NCBI GenBank assembly: GCA_017520825.1
Contig: JAFXEX010000007.1
Coordinates: 1 to 37,882 of the forward strand
DNA: 37,882 nucleotides
Source of the DNA: Clostridia bacterium
GTDB lineage: Bacteria > Bacillota > Clostridia > Oscillospirales > SIG627
Direction: 5' to 3'
Shown: positions 20,231 to 28,525 of the stretch, in pieces
Layout: each line of letters begins with the position of its first letter
Numbering within the stretch: the first letter of the stretch is position 1
Notes under the pieces: generated by a model
Told to the model about the DNA's origin: nothing
The model's database searches: none
The model's input: only the letters and a program-made list of their open reading frames with translations
Position numbers and translations under genes: made by a program

Positions 20231-22477
20231 ATGTCCAATCTCGTAATAGTTGAATCACCTACCAAGGCAGGTACCATCAAGGGCTATCTTGGTTCAAGTT
20301 ACAAGGTAGTTGCATCAAAGGGTCACATCAGAGACCTTCCCAAGAGTAACCTTGGTATAGATATAGAAAAGGACTTCGCCCCCAAATATATCAATATAAG
20401 GGGCAAGGCAGAGCTTATAAACGAGCTTAAAAAGGAAGCAAAGAACGCCAATAAGGTATACCTTGCAACCGACCCTGACCGAGAGGGAGAGGCAATTTCG
20501 TGGCATCTGGCGTGCGTTCTCGGACTTGACGAAAAGAAGGCGTGCCGTGTTTACTTCAACGAGATAACCAAAAAGGCAGTAAAGGAAGCCATACAAAACC
20601 CCTCTGCCATAAATCCCGACCTGGTTGACGCTCAGCAGGCGAGACGCCTTATTGACAGAATAGTGGGCTATAAAATTTCACCTCTCCTCTGGAAGAAGGT
20701 TAAGAACGGACTTTCTGCAGGACGAGTGCAGTCTGTTGCCACAAAGCTTGTGGTAGAGCGTGAAAACGAAATAAAGAGCTTCGTGTCCGAGGAGTCGTGG
20801 ACTGTTGACGGCGTATTCAAGGGAGAGGTGGGCAAGAGATTCAAGCTTCGCTTCTTCGGTGAGAACGGCAAGAAAACCGACCTTAAGACCAAGGAGGACG
20901 CAGACAGAATACTTGCAGGACTTGAAGGGGCAACTGCCCTTGTGTCAAGCCTTAAAAAAGGCTCAAAGAAGCGCACCCCTGCGCCTCCCTTCACCACCTC
21001 ACAGCTTCAGCAGGAGGCTAACCGTAAGCTGAACTTCCAATCCAAAAAGACCATGAGCGTGGCGCAGGAGCTTTACGAGGGTGTAAGCCTTGGTAAAAGT
21101 GGAGACCACGGTCTTATCACCTATATGCGTACCGACTCGGTAAGAGTATCAACCGAGGCAGCAGACGCAGCAGAGAGCTTTATCCGTGCAAACTACGGCG
21201 ACAAATACTACCCCAAGACACGCCGTGTATATAAAACCAAGGGCAATTCCCAGGACGCTCACGAGGCAATACGTCCCTCCGACGTAACCCTTACTCCCGA
21301 GCTTGCAAAGCCCTATCTTACCAACGACCAATACAAGCTTTACAGACTTATCTGGTGTCGCTTCGTGGCAAGCCAGATGGAGACTGCCCTTTACGACACC
21401 GTTACCGTTGAGGTTACGGCAAGCGCCCGTGGAAACGACTATCTTTTCAAGGGCAAGGGTGAAACTCTCAAGTTTGAGGGCTTTATGACTCTTTACAGCG
21501 TTACTCCCGACGAGGAGGACAAGGACGAGGAAAACGTTTCTCTCCCCAAGCTTAGCGAGGGCGAGGCACTTGCAATTCTCGACATAATTCCCAAGCAGAA
21601 TTTCTCACAGCCCCCCTACCGTTATACCGAAGCTACTCTCATCAAGGTGCTTGAGGAGAAGGGAATAGGCAGACCCAGCACCTACACCCCCACCATTACC
21701 ACCATTCTGTCAAGAGGGTACATTGAGCGTGAGGGCAAGTTCTTCAAGCCCACCCAGCTTGGCGAGGTAATAACCGAAATTATGGATAAATACTTCGGCA
21801 CAATAGTAAACTATCGCTTTACTGCAGGACTTGAGGAAAAGCTGGATAGCGTAGCCGAGGGAAAGAGCGAATACAAGAAGGTACTCCGTGAATTCTACGG
21901 CGAGTTCGAGCCCCTGCTTACCAAGGCTGAAAAGGAAGCCGAAAAAATAGAGGTCAAGGAGCATGCAGAGGAGCTTGACATCGTCTGCGAGAAGTGTGGA
22001 GCAAAAATGGTTGTAAAGAAGGGACGCTTCGGCAGATTTGCAGCTTGTCCCAACTACCCCGAATGTAAAAACACCAAGCAGATTGACGGAGAAGGCAAGG
22101 TAGTTGAAAAGAAGCCCGACGTGGTGGTTGAGGGAATGACCTGTCCTACCTGTGGTGGCAAGGTGCTTTTGAAGCGTGGACGCTACGGCGAGTTTTACGC
22201 CTGCGAAAAGTATCCCGAGTGTAAATTTACCAAGCAGATTGTGAAGGAGGTAGGCGTTGCCTGCCCTAAATGCGGTGGCAGAGTAATTGCCAAGAGAGCA
22301 GGAAGAAAGCTGTTCTACGGCTGTGACAACTACCCCAAATGCGATTTCTCCTCATGGTATATTCCCACGGGTGAGAAATGTCCCCATTGCAACGACGGAT
22401 ATATGGTAAGAAAGAAGGCTGACGAAGCACCCGTTTGCTCAAACAAGGCTTGTCCGTCAAACAAAAAGGAGAAATAA
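20231..22477 (+). CDS. topA: DNA topoisomerase I with four zinc ribbons
   Basis: 748 residues, type IA topoisomerase that relaxes negative supercoils. The TOPRIM domain starts LVIVESPTKAGTIKGYL and carries the acidic DPDREGEA motif. The catalytic tyrosine is Tyr298 in LITYMRTDS. The tail from residue 586 has four C4 zinc ribbons: CEKC/CPNYPEC, CPTC/CEKYPEC, CPKC/CDNYPKC and CPHC/CSNKAC. The TOPRIM core and overall length are standard. Its stop overlaps the trmFO start by one base (TAATG). Confidence 0.98.
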   Translation: MSNLVIVESPTKAGTIKGYLGSSYKVVASKGHIRDLPKSNLGIDIEKDFAPKYINIRGKAELINELKKEAKNANKVYLATDPDREGEAISWHLACVLGLDEKKACRVYFNEITKKAVKEAIQNPSAINPDLVDAQQARRLIDRIVGYKISPLLWKKVKNGLSAGRVQSVATKLVVERENEIKSFVSEESWTVDGVFKGEVGKRFKLRFFGENGKKTDLKTKEDADRILAGLEGATALVSSLKKGSKKRTPAPPFTTSQLQQEANRKLNFQSKKTMSVAQELYEGVSLGKSGDHGLITYMRTDSVRVSTEAADAAESFIRANYGDKYYPKTRRVYKTKGNSQDAHEAIRPSDVTLTPELAKPYLTNDQYKLYRLIWCRFVASQMETALYDTVTVEVTASARGNDYLFKGKGETLKFEGFMTLYSVTPDEEDKDEENVSLPKLSEGEALAILDIIPKQNFSQPPYRYTEATLIKVLEEKGIGRPSTYTPTITTILSRGYIEREGKFFKPTQLGEVITEIMDKYFGTIVNYRFTAGLEEKLDSVAEGKSEYKKVLREFYGEFEPLLTKAEKEAEKIEVKEHAEELDIVCEKCGAKMVVKKGRFGRFAACPNYPECKNTKQIDGEGKVVEKKPDVVVEGMTCPTCGGKVLLKRGRYGEFYACEKYPECKFTKQIVKEVGVACPKCGGRVIAKRAGRKLFYGCDNYPKCDFSSWYIPTGEKCPHCNDGYMVRKKADEAPVCSNKACPSNKKEK

Positions 22478-23793
22478 TGACCACAGTTAACGTAATAGGC
22501 GCAGGACTTGCAGGCTGTGAAGCAGCGTGGCAGGCGGCAAGGCTTGGAGCTAAGGTAAGGCTTTACGAAATGAAGCCAAGCCGTTTTTCTCCTGCCCATA
22601 AATTCAGTGGCTTTGCAGAGCTTGTTTGCTCAAATTCACTCAGGTCGGATGCCCCCGACAGCGCAGTGGGTATTCTCAAAGCCGAGATGAGTGAGCTTGG
22701 AAGTCTCATAATGGAGTCGGCTTTTGCCAACCGTGTCCCTGCAGGCTCTTGCCTTGCAGTTGACAGAGAGGGCTTTTCAAGATATATTACAGAAAAAATA
22801 TCCTCACACCCCAATATCGAGGTAATCACGGGCGAGCTTGAGAGCTTTGATACCGATGCGCTTACCGTAGTTGCCACGGGACCTCTTACCGACGGCAAAA
22901 TGGCAGAGTTCATTCAAGGGCTTATCGGAGGGGAGTCGCTTTCCTTCTTCGACGCAGCAGCGCCAATCGTGGAAAAGGACTCGGTGGATTTTGAAAATGC
23001 GTTTATAGCGTCACGCTGGGGAAAGGGCGAGGCAGCCTACATAAACTGCCCTATGACCAAAGAGGAATACGACCTTTTCTACCGTGAGCTTATTTCGGCA
23101 GAAACGGCAAAGCTTCACGGAGTTGACAGCGACCTGAAGGTTTTCGAGGGCTGTATGCCGGTTGAGGTTATGGCATCACGTGGCTACGAAACTCTTCTCT
23201 TCGGTCCTATGAAGCCCGTTGGACTTATTGACCCCAAAACCGAAAAGGAGCCCTTTGCAGTAGTGCAGTTAAGACAGGACAACACCGAGGGCACTATGTA
23301 CAATATAGTGGGCTTTCAGACCCACCTGACCTTCCCCGAGCAGAAAAGGGTGTTCGGGCTTATTCCTGCCCTGAAAAACGCCAGCTTCTTAAGATACGGC
23401 GTTATGCACAGAAACACCTTTATCGACTCACCCCGACATATGACTCCCTTTTACAGCATGAGGGATAAAAGAAATATATATTTTGCAGGGCAGATGACCG
23501 GCGTTGAGGGCTATCTTGAATCGGCGTCCTCGGGAATGATTGCAGGAATTAACGCCTCAAGAACGGCGCTCGGCAAGAGTGAGATTGATTTTACCAAGGA
23601 AACTGCTATGGGCGCTCTCGCCAACTATATATCAAATCAGTCGGTTGTGAGCTTCCAGCCCATGAACGTAAACTTCGGAATAATAGCGCCCCTTGACCGA
23701 AAGGTAAAGGGTGGCAAAAAAATAAGAAACGCCGCTATCGGTCAGCGTTGCGTTGAAAAAATCAAGGAAATCAAGGAGGAATTTGAGCTGTGA
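22477..23793 (+). CDS. trmFO: Methylenetetrahydrofolate-tRNA-(uracil-54-C5)-methyltransferase TrmFO
   Basis: 438 residues from the ATG at 22477, with AAGGAG 6 nt upstream; the frame back to 22435 lies inside topA and is not used. The flavoenzyme makes T54 in the T-loop of tRNA from CH2-THF. The FAD site is GAGLAGCEAAWQAA near the N-terminus. Family signs are HKFSGFAELVCSNSLRSD, INCPMTKEEYDLFY, FEGCMPVEVMASRG, LRQDN, MYNIVGFQTHLTFPEQKRVF and ITGVEGY-like GQMTGVEGYLESASSG. It is fused by a one-base overlap to topA and overlaps plsX by 4 nt (GTGA). Confidence 0.97.
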   Translation: MTTVNVIGAGLAGCEAAWQAARLGAKVRLYEMKPSRFSPAHKFSGFAELVCSNSLRSDAPDSAVGILKAEMSELGSLIMESAFANRVPAGSCLAVDREGFSRYITEKISSHPNIEVITGELESFDTDALTVVATGPLTDGKMAEFIQGLIGGESLSFFDAAAPIVEKDSVDFENAFIASRWGKGEAAYINCPMTKEEYDLFYRELISAETAKLHGVDSDLKVFEGCMPVEVMASRGYETLLFGPMKPVGLIDPKTEKEPFAVVQLRQDNTEGTMYNIVGFQTHLTFPEQKRVFGLIPALKNASFLRYGVMHRNTFIDSPRHMTPFYSMRDKRNIYFAGQMTGVEGYLESASSGMIAGINASRTALGKSEIDFTKETAMGALANYISNQSVVSFQPMNVNFGIIAPLDRKVKGGKKIRNAAIGQRCVEKIKEIKEEFEL

Positions 23794-24812
23794 GACTTAT
23801 TATTGACGTAATGAGTGGAGACGCCCAGGCTATCGAAGCCGTAAAGGGCGCAGTAAAGGCTCACCGTGAGCTTGGTGTGGATATTACTCTGGTAGGAGAC
23901 GAAAAGACCGTTCTTGACGCTCTTGACTCCCTTTCGGTAAAGGTGGACGACAGCGTCAGAGTAGCTCACGCCGAAAGCGTGGTTACTATGGAGGACGACT
24001 ACCTGGTGGTTATAAAGTCCAAGAAGGATTCCTCAATGAGCGTTGGACTTAACCTTCTGAAGAACGGAGAGGGCGACGCCTTTATTTCCACGGGTAACAC
24101 GGGCGCTCTCGTTGCAGGCGCCAGCCTTATCGTCAGAAAGGCAAAGGGCATCAAGGCTGCTGCAATAGGCGCAGTTATTCCCCTTGGCGACCCTATGCTC
24201 CTCATTGATGCAGGAGCAAACGTTTCCCCCAATGCAGATACAATGAAGCAGTTTGCCCTGATGGGCTCAATCTATATGGAGAATATGTTCGGCATAAAGT
24301 CACCCCGAGTTGCCCTTATCAACAACGGCACCGAGGAGACCAAGGGCAATGAGCTTGCCCGAGAGACCTACGGTCTGCTCAAGGAGTGCGAGAATATCAA
24401 CTTCGTGGGAAATATTGAGGGCAGAGACGTTGTCAATTCGGTTTGCGACGTTCTGGTGGCAGACGGATACACGGGCAATATTATTTTAAAGCTGGTTGAG
24501 GGCTTCGGCAAGTTTATGTCAAGAACTCTCAAATCAATGTTCAAAAAGAACCTCAAGACCCTTATCGGCGCGCTTTTCCTCAAGTCAGAGGCAATGGCGC
24601 TGAAGAAGTCAATGGACTACACCGAGTACGGTGGAGCGCCCTTGCTTGGCATCAGCGCCCCCGTTATAAAGGCTCACGGAAATTCGGGTGAGAAGGGAAT
24701 GTTCTCGGCGTGCAGGCAGGCAAAGACCTTTGTGGAGACGGGAATAATAGAGGAAATAGCCCGTCTTGGCGAGAGTCTGCGAGAGGCGAGAAAAGGTGAA
24801 AGCAATGAATAA
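23790..24812 (+). CDS. plsX: Phosphate acyltransferase PlsX
   Basis: 340 residues, GTG start with AGGAGG (23774-23779) 10 nt upstream inside trmFO. It converts acyl-ACP to acyl-phosphate for PlsY, the first step of phospholipid synthesis. Motifs: VVTMEDDYLVVIKSKKDSSMSVGLNLLKNGEGDAFISTGNTGAL region, LIDAGANVSPNADTMKQFALMGSIYM, ALINNGTEETKGN, DVLVADGYTGNIILKLVEG and YGGAPLLGISAPVIKAHG. The usual N-terminal DAMGGD reads DVMSGD here. acpP, normally between plsX and rnc, is absent; plsX overlaps rnc by 8 nt. Confidence 0.95.
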   Translation: MRLIIDVMSGDAQAIEAVKGAVKAHRELGVDITLVGDEKTVLDALDSLSVKVDDSVRVAHAESVVTMEDDYLVVIKSKKDSSMSVGLNLLKNGEGDAFISTGNTGALVAGASLIVRKAKGIKAAAIGAVIPLGDPMLLIDAGANVSPNADTMKQFALMGSIYMENMFGIKSPRVALINNGTEETKGNELARETYGLLKECENINFVGNIEGRDVVNSVCDVLVADGYTGNIILKLVEGFGKFMSRTLKSMFKKNLKTLIGALFLKSEAMALKKSMDYTEYGGAPLLGISAPVIKAHGNSGEKGMFSACRQAKTFVETGIIEEIARLGESLREARKGESNE

Positions 24813-25560
24813 AATAAGCGCATCCGTGTATTCCGAGAGCTTTGCCCGACAGGCAAGAGAGCTTGAGGGAATTATCGGCTATAGCTTCAAGGAGCCCTTA
24901 TATCTGTACAACGCACTTACCCATTCCTCTTATTCCAACGAGTGCCGTGCCCAGAAGAAAACGGCTTACAGTAACGAAAGGCTTGAGTTTTTAGGCGACT
25001 CGGTTTTATCCATTACGGTATCGTCACACATTTATAACTCCTTAAGCGACCAGCAGGAGGGCGACCTTACCAAAATCCGTGCCTTTGCAGTCTGTGAGGA
25101 CGCACTCTATCAGTTTGCATCAAAAATTGAGCTTGGTAAATACCTTGCTCTCGGCAGGGGTGAGGAAAAGACCGACGGGCGCCATCGCAAGTCCATTCTG
25201 GCAGACGCCACCGAGGCGCTGATTGCAGCCATATATCTTGACAGTGGACATTCACTTGAGGCAGTAGAGCCTCTTATTATGAAAATTGCACTGCCCAGAA
25301 TAGACGAAATGATAAGCACCATTCGCAGTGGTGGCTCTAAAAACTACAAGGGCGCACTTCAGCAGCTGGTACAGAATTCCAAGGGAGATATTCTGGAATA
25401 CGAGGAGGTCTCCGAAAGTGGCCCCGACCACAACAAGACCTTTACCATAAGGGTAAAGCTCAACTCCAACTCAATCGGAACGGGCTCGGGCAGAAGCAAG
25501 CAGGAGGCAGAGCAGGCGGCGGCAAAGGAAGCCTTAAAACTTTTTGGAGAAAAGGTTTGA
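24805..25560 (+). CDS. rnc: Ribonuclease III
   Basis: 251 residues from the ATG at 24805 (AAAGGTG 24792-24798); a GTG-type frame from 24766 lies inside plsX. It cleaves double-stranded RNA in rRNA maturation and regulation. The catalytic helix is NERLEFLGDSVL (58-68), and the second acidic site is ADATEALIAAIYLDSG. The dsRBD (about 180-251) reads NYKGALQQLVQNSKGDILEY to EAEQAAAKEALKLFG. Its TGA stop lies inside the -35 box of the next promoter. As the window is full of hairpin arrays, RNase III is a natural candidate for their processing, but that is only inference. Confidence 0.97.
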   Translation: MNKISASVYSESFARQARELEGIIGYSFKEPLYLYNALTHSSYSNECRAQKKTAYSNERLEFLGDSVLSITVSSHIYNSLSDQQEGDLTKIRAFAVCEDALYQFASKIELGKYLALGRGEEKTDGRHRKSILADATEALIAAIYLDSGHSLEAVEPLIMKIALPRIDEMISTIRSGGSKNYKGALQQLVQNSKGDILEYEEVSESGPDHNKTFTIRVKLNSNSIGTGSGRSKQEAEQAAAKEALKLFGEKV

Positions 25561-25585
25561 CATTTTCTCATATTTGAGTTACAAT
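25557..25585 (+). promoter_or_regulatory. Sigma-A promoter overlapping the rnc stop codon
   Basis: TTGACA (25557-25562), 17 nt, TACAAT (25580-25585). The TGA of rnc (25558-25560) is inside the -35 hexamer. A second TATAAT at 25585-25590 is too far from this -35. It drives the secreted-protein gene. Confidence 0.85.
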
Positions 25586-25618
25586 ATAATTAATACACGA
25601 AAGGAATATTGTGAATTT

Positions 25619-26632
25619 ATGAAAAAAAGAATTTTATCTGTATTTTTGACGGTAGTTCTTCTGCTTTCATCTACCTGCATTGCACTTGCAGCAGGGGGAG
25701 TTGAATTACCTATGGTTCCCATCGTTGATTCTCCTTTTGCAGTTATTAAGCTTTCATCGGATGCAGACGGTTATGCATACAGTGGAGATAACGTTGTGTT
25801 TACCACAAGCGTTACCGATATAAAGGAAGTTGGATTTTCAAAGATTACCGTTGACTACACCTATTCCGACGGACTTGACTTTAACGACGACGTAAGGGTT
25901 ATAGGTCTTCCTGACGGATGGGAAATATCCGAAACCTCTTACGGCAATAACCGACTTACGGTAGTTATTGAGGACACCGTGGGCGAAAATCCCGTAACCG
26001 GCAGAAGCTTCGACTTCACCTTCTCCTTTGGAGTTAACACCATTTCGGGCTCACAGCAGTCGGTAAGCTTCTCAAAGGTAGAGATAATCGACGCCGACGG
26101 CAAAAAGGCAAGCAGAGTATCCAAGAAGGTAGACAACAACACCTTCACTACACAGGCGTCAATTCCCACAGTTAATAACATAGGCGCATCCCTTCGTATA
26201 AACAACACTCCTGCCCTTCGTTTCGGTATGACCGTAAACAAGGACGACGTGTTCACGAGAGCGTTCCCCTCGGGTGAGTTTGCATATTCGGCAAACGCCG
26301 ACGTAAAGTTCGGTATGCTTGTAATCGAGGAGAGCAAGCTTTCGGGTGAGCTTACCGTTACCACCTCGGACGTTACCAGAGTTCTTTTCGAGGAAGCCTT
26401 TGATTCCACTTCAAACGAGGTTATCTTCGTTCATACCATTGACAACGTTAACGACTATACGAAGAACTACGTTTTCCGTCCCTTCGTAATGTACCGTGAA
26501 TCTGCAGGCGCGCAGTACCAGTACAGCTACGGCGAGGTCGAGACCAGAAGCGCCCGTTACGTTGCACAGGAAGAGCTTCGTAGTGAGACTTCCAATAAGA
26601 AGATTGAGATGCTCAACAAGTTCGTTGACTAA
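25619..26632 (+). CDS. Secreted protein of unknown function with Ig/cohesin-like domain
   Basis: 337 residues. A Sec signal peptide MKKRILSVFLTVVLLLSSTC is followed by a probable cleavage at ALA-AG near 24/25. Residues about 36-165 (AVIKLSSDADGYAYSGDNVV, ITVDYTYSDGLDFND, SFDFTFSFGVN) have the strand pattern of cohesin/Ig-like modules. The second half (GASLRINNTPALRFGMTV to YGEVETRSARYVA) resembles a domain I have seen at the ends of Firmicutes surface proteins, function unknown. I see no catalytic motif or wall anchor. The RBS AAAGGA is 13-14 nt from the ATG, longer than normal. It has its own promoter. Confidence 0.85.
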   Translation: MKKRILSVFLTVVLLLSSTCIALAAGGVELPMVPIVDSPFAVIKLSSDADGYAYSGDNVVFTTSVTDIKEVGFSKITVDYTYSDGLDFNDDVRVIGLPDGWEISETSYGNNRLTVVIEDTVGENPVTGRSFDFTFSFGVNTISGSQQSVSFSKVEIIDADGKKASRVSKKVDNNTFTTQASIPTVNNIGASLRINNTPALRFGMTVNKDDVFTRAFPSGEFAYSANADVKFGMLVIEESKLSGELTVTTSDVTRVLFEEAFDSTSNEVIFVHTIDNVNDYTKNYVFRPFVMYRESAGAQYQYSYGEVETRSARYVAQEELRSETSNKKIEMLNKFVD

Positions 26633-26734
26633 CGGCTTCATATTTGGGCTAAAACCGAAAATGAAAATATAAATAAAGTTAAAGTAGTGTGTTCGCGACT
26701 GTTAGAAAGCGTGAACACACTTCTTCATTGTTAC

Positions 26735-26900
26735 AAACTTTTTAAGGTAGAAAGCTTCGCTTTCTTCCATCTGTGAAAATTTCATTTTCTTCGCCCCTTG
26801 CTCGCACTGCCGTACACTTGTACGGCGACGGCTTCGGGATTGACAAATCTCCCACCAAAACTCCCACTTTTTGTATCGTGGTCAGTTTTACGGCTTCGCA
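26735..26900 (+). repeat. Module M, copy 2
   Basis: CAAACTTTTTAAGG, hairpin AGAAAGC/GCTTTCT, GTGAAAATTTCATTTTCTTC, the perfect hairpin GCCGTACA/TGTACGGC, GACGGCTTCGGGATTGAC and CACCAAAACTCCCACTTTTT, ending with TTTTACGG. It is the inverted counterpart of 8076-8270. TTTACGGCTTC recurs at 26932-26942 with TTTGGGCTAAAAC. The same TTTGGGCTAAAAC also lies at 26644-26656, directly downstream of the secreted-protein gene. No gene is seen in 26633-27205. Confidence 0.72.
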
Positions 26901-26958
26901 ATTGACGATTTTATCTCCAAATCTGCGCGCCTTTACGGCTTCATATTTGGGCTAAAAC

Positions 26959-26988
26959 AAAAGCAAGAGGATTTCCTCTTGCTTTTTT
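26959..26988 (+). terminator. Intrinsic terminator, 330 bp after the secreted-protein gene
   Basis: AAAAGCAAGAGG (26959-26970) pairs with CCTCTTGCTTTT (26975-26986), loop ATTT, with a T-run to 26988. It also forms the left end of array F. Confidence 0.8.
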
Positions 26989-26989
26989 G

Positions 26990-27238
26990 CAGTTATATTC
27001 GTCTTCGACGAGTTATATTTGCTAACGCAAGTTATATTGCTTCGCAGTTATATTCCCTTCGGGAGTTAAGGTTGATTTGCTTCGCAAATCTTCTTTGATT
27101 GGAAATTTCCGTAGGAAATTGTCCTTAACATTGACGAGGTCAATATATAACTTGCCGTAAGGCAAATATAACTTCCAAAGGAAATATAACTCGCGTAAGC
27201 GAATATCACTGCAGAATGCTCTGCATTCTGCATATCAG
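26990..27238. repeat. Array F: bidirectional hairpin array around a central core
   Basis: The core (27065-27129) has the GATTTGC/GCAAATC and AATTTCC/GGAAATT hairpins, CTTTGATTG and GTCCTTAAC. To the left, in minus orientation, lie TCCC, TGC, TTGC and TCGTC hairpins with GTTATAT spacers at 27047, 27031, 27012 and 26992. To the right, in plus orientation, lie ATTGAC, TTGCC, TTCC and TCGC hairpins with ATATAAC at 27145, 27166 and 27184, and ATATCAC at 27203. Then comes TGCAGAATGC/GCATTCTGCA (27210-27232) and ATATCAG. The right end enters the aminotransferase gene. Confidence 0.87.
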
Positions 27239-28402
27239 TTCCTTAAACTTGGGGAGTGAGCGCTCAATCATATCGGTTGAAACGCAATATGAGATACGCA
27301 CGTAGCCCTCAACGCCGAAGGAATCGGCAGGCACCAGAAGTAAATTATACTCCTTGGCAAGCTCCGAAAACTCGTTTGCCGAGGCAATGGGCGACTTAAC
27401 GAAGAGATAGAAGGCGCCGTCGGGATAAACGCAGGAATAGCCCATTTCGGTCAATGCGTTGTAAAGTAGGTCACGGTTCTTCTTATATACCGATACGTCG
27501 GCAGTCTCGCCGTCGCAGGTAGCCACGACTCTCTGCATCATAGAGGGAGCGCAAACGTAGCCAAGGGCTCTGCCTGCGCCACAGATAGCTGCATAAACGT
27601 CAGATTTGTCAGCCATTCTGTCGGATACTGCAACGTAGCCTATACGCTCGCCGGGCAGTGAAAGTGACTTTGAATAGGAATAACACAGAATAGTGTCATC
27701 GTACAGCTTCATAAAGGGAGAATCGGGCTTGCCCGAGTACACCAGCTCACGGTAGGGCTCGTCGGTAATGATAAATATGGGGTGTTCGTATTCTGCCTCT
27801 TTCTTTTCAAGGACCTCCACTATTGCCTTTATACTGTCGTCGGTAAGAACCACGCCCGAGGGATTGTTGGGAGTGTTTACTATAATACCCTTCGTATTAG
27901 GGGTTATCGCCTTTTCAAAGGCGTTTCGGTCTATCTGGAAGGTGCCCTCTGCCGACTTTACGGGCACAAGCTTTGAGCCCGTCATTTCAACGAATACTCT
28001 GTATTCGGGGAAGAAGGGTGTAAAGGTGATAAACTCGTCGCCATCGCAGGCAAGCGCCTTGAGAGATATACAAAGAGACGCTGCGGCGCCACAGGTCATA
28101 TACATCAATTCGGGCTTGACGGGTAAGCCGAAGCGTGAAACGAGATTGTCTGCAATGGTCTTACGCACACCTGCATCGCCCTGCGCCGAGGTGTATCCGT
28201 GAAGCACCGTGGGGTCTGCCGTTGCCATAAGCTCCTTTATTGCCTTTTCAACGCTTTGTGGAGCAGGCACGCTGGGATTACCCAGACTGAAATCGTAAAC
28301 GTTTTCGGCGCCTACCTCTGCTGATTTTTTCTTTCCATATTCAAAAAGCTCTCTTATAACCGAACGGTTTGAGCCCAGCCCTTTCATTTTTTCTGAAATC
28401 AT
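27206..28402 (-). CDS. PLP-dependent class I aminotransferase (aspartate-aminotransferase-like)
   Basis: 398 residues, fold-type I. The PLP lysine is K245 in SYSKSLSLPGERIGY. NTPNNPSG (176-183), DEPYREL (214-220) and the phosphate-binding CGAAASL region are present. The LGNPSVPAP motif near 40-48 is typical of the aspartate/aromatic subgroup. The amino donor cannot be told. It has its own promoter (28433-28461), divergent from the FAD protein, and an RBS of CGGAGGCG type. The last residues ICRMQSILQ and the stop lie within hairpin array F: the TGA falls inside an ATATCAC spacer and the codons before it form a 10-bp hairpin, so the C-terminus is array-derived. Confidence 0.92.
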   Translation of the reverse strand: MISEKMKGLGSNRSVIRELFEYGKKKSAEVGAENVYDFSLGNPSVPAPQSVEKAIKELMATADPTVLHGYTSAQGDAGVRKTIADNLVSRFGLPVKPELMYMTCGAAASLCISLKALACDGDEFITFTPFFPEYRVFVEMTGSKLVPVKSAEGTFQIDRNAFEKAITPNTKGIIVNTPNNPSGVVLTDDSIKAIVEVLEKKEAEYEHPIFIITDEPYRELVYSGKPDSPFMKLYDDTILCYSYSKSLSLPGERIGYVAVSDRMADKSDVYAAICGAGRALGYVCAPSMMQRVVATCDGETADVSVYKKNRDLLYNALTEMGYSCVYPDGAFYLFVKSPIASANEFSELAKEYNLLLVPADSFGVEGYVRISYCVSTDMIERSLPKFKELICRMQSILQ

Positions 28403-28432
28403 TTTATCGCCTCCGAGTATATTAATGACATA

Positions 28433-28461
28433 ATGGTATCATTTATTTTAAAATTTGTCAA
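28433..28461 (-). promoter_or_regulatory. Sigma-A promoter of the aminotransferase gene
   Basis: Minus strand: TTGACA (28456-28461), 17 nt, TACCAT (28433-28438). It is back to back with the promoter at 28468. Confidence 0.8.
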
Positions 28462-28467
28462 GAAACC

Positions 28468-28496
28468 TTGAAAAGATTTTGTTTCTGTGTTACAAT
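28468..28496 (+). promoter_or_regulatory. Sigma-A promoter of the FAD-dependent protein gene
   Basis: TTGAAA (28468-28473), 17 nt, TACAAT (28491-28496), 30 nt before the ATG. The -35 boxes of the two divergent promoters are only 6 nt apart, so mutual interference is likely. Confidence 0.82.
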
Positions 28497-28525
28497 GAGT
28501 TGAAAAAAACAAGGAGTGAACGAAA

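Noticed and set aside
25619..25681. Lipoprotein signal in the secreted protein
   Set aside because: A cysteine is at position 20 (SSTC), but no Leu/Val is at -3 as a lipobox requires; a type I signal peptide is more likely.
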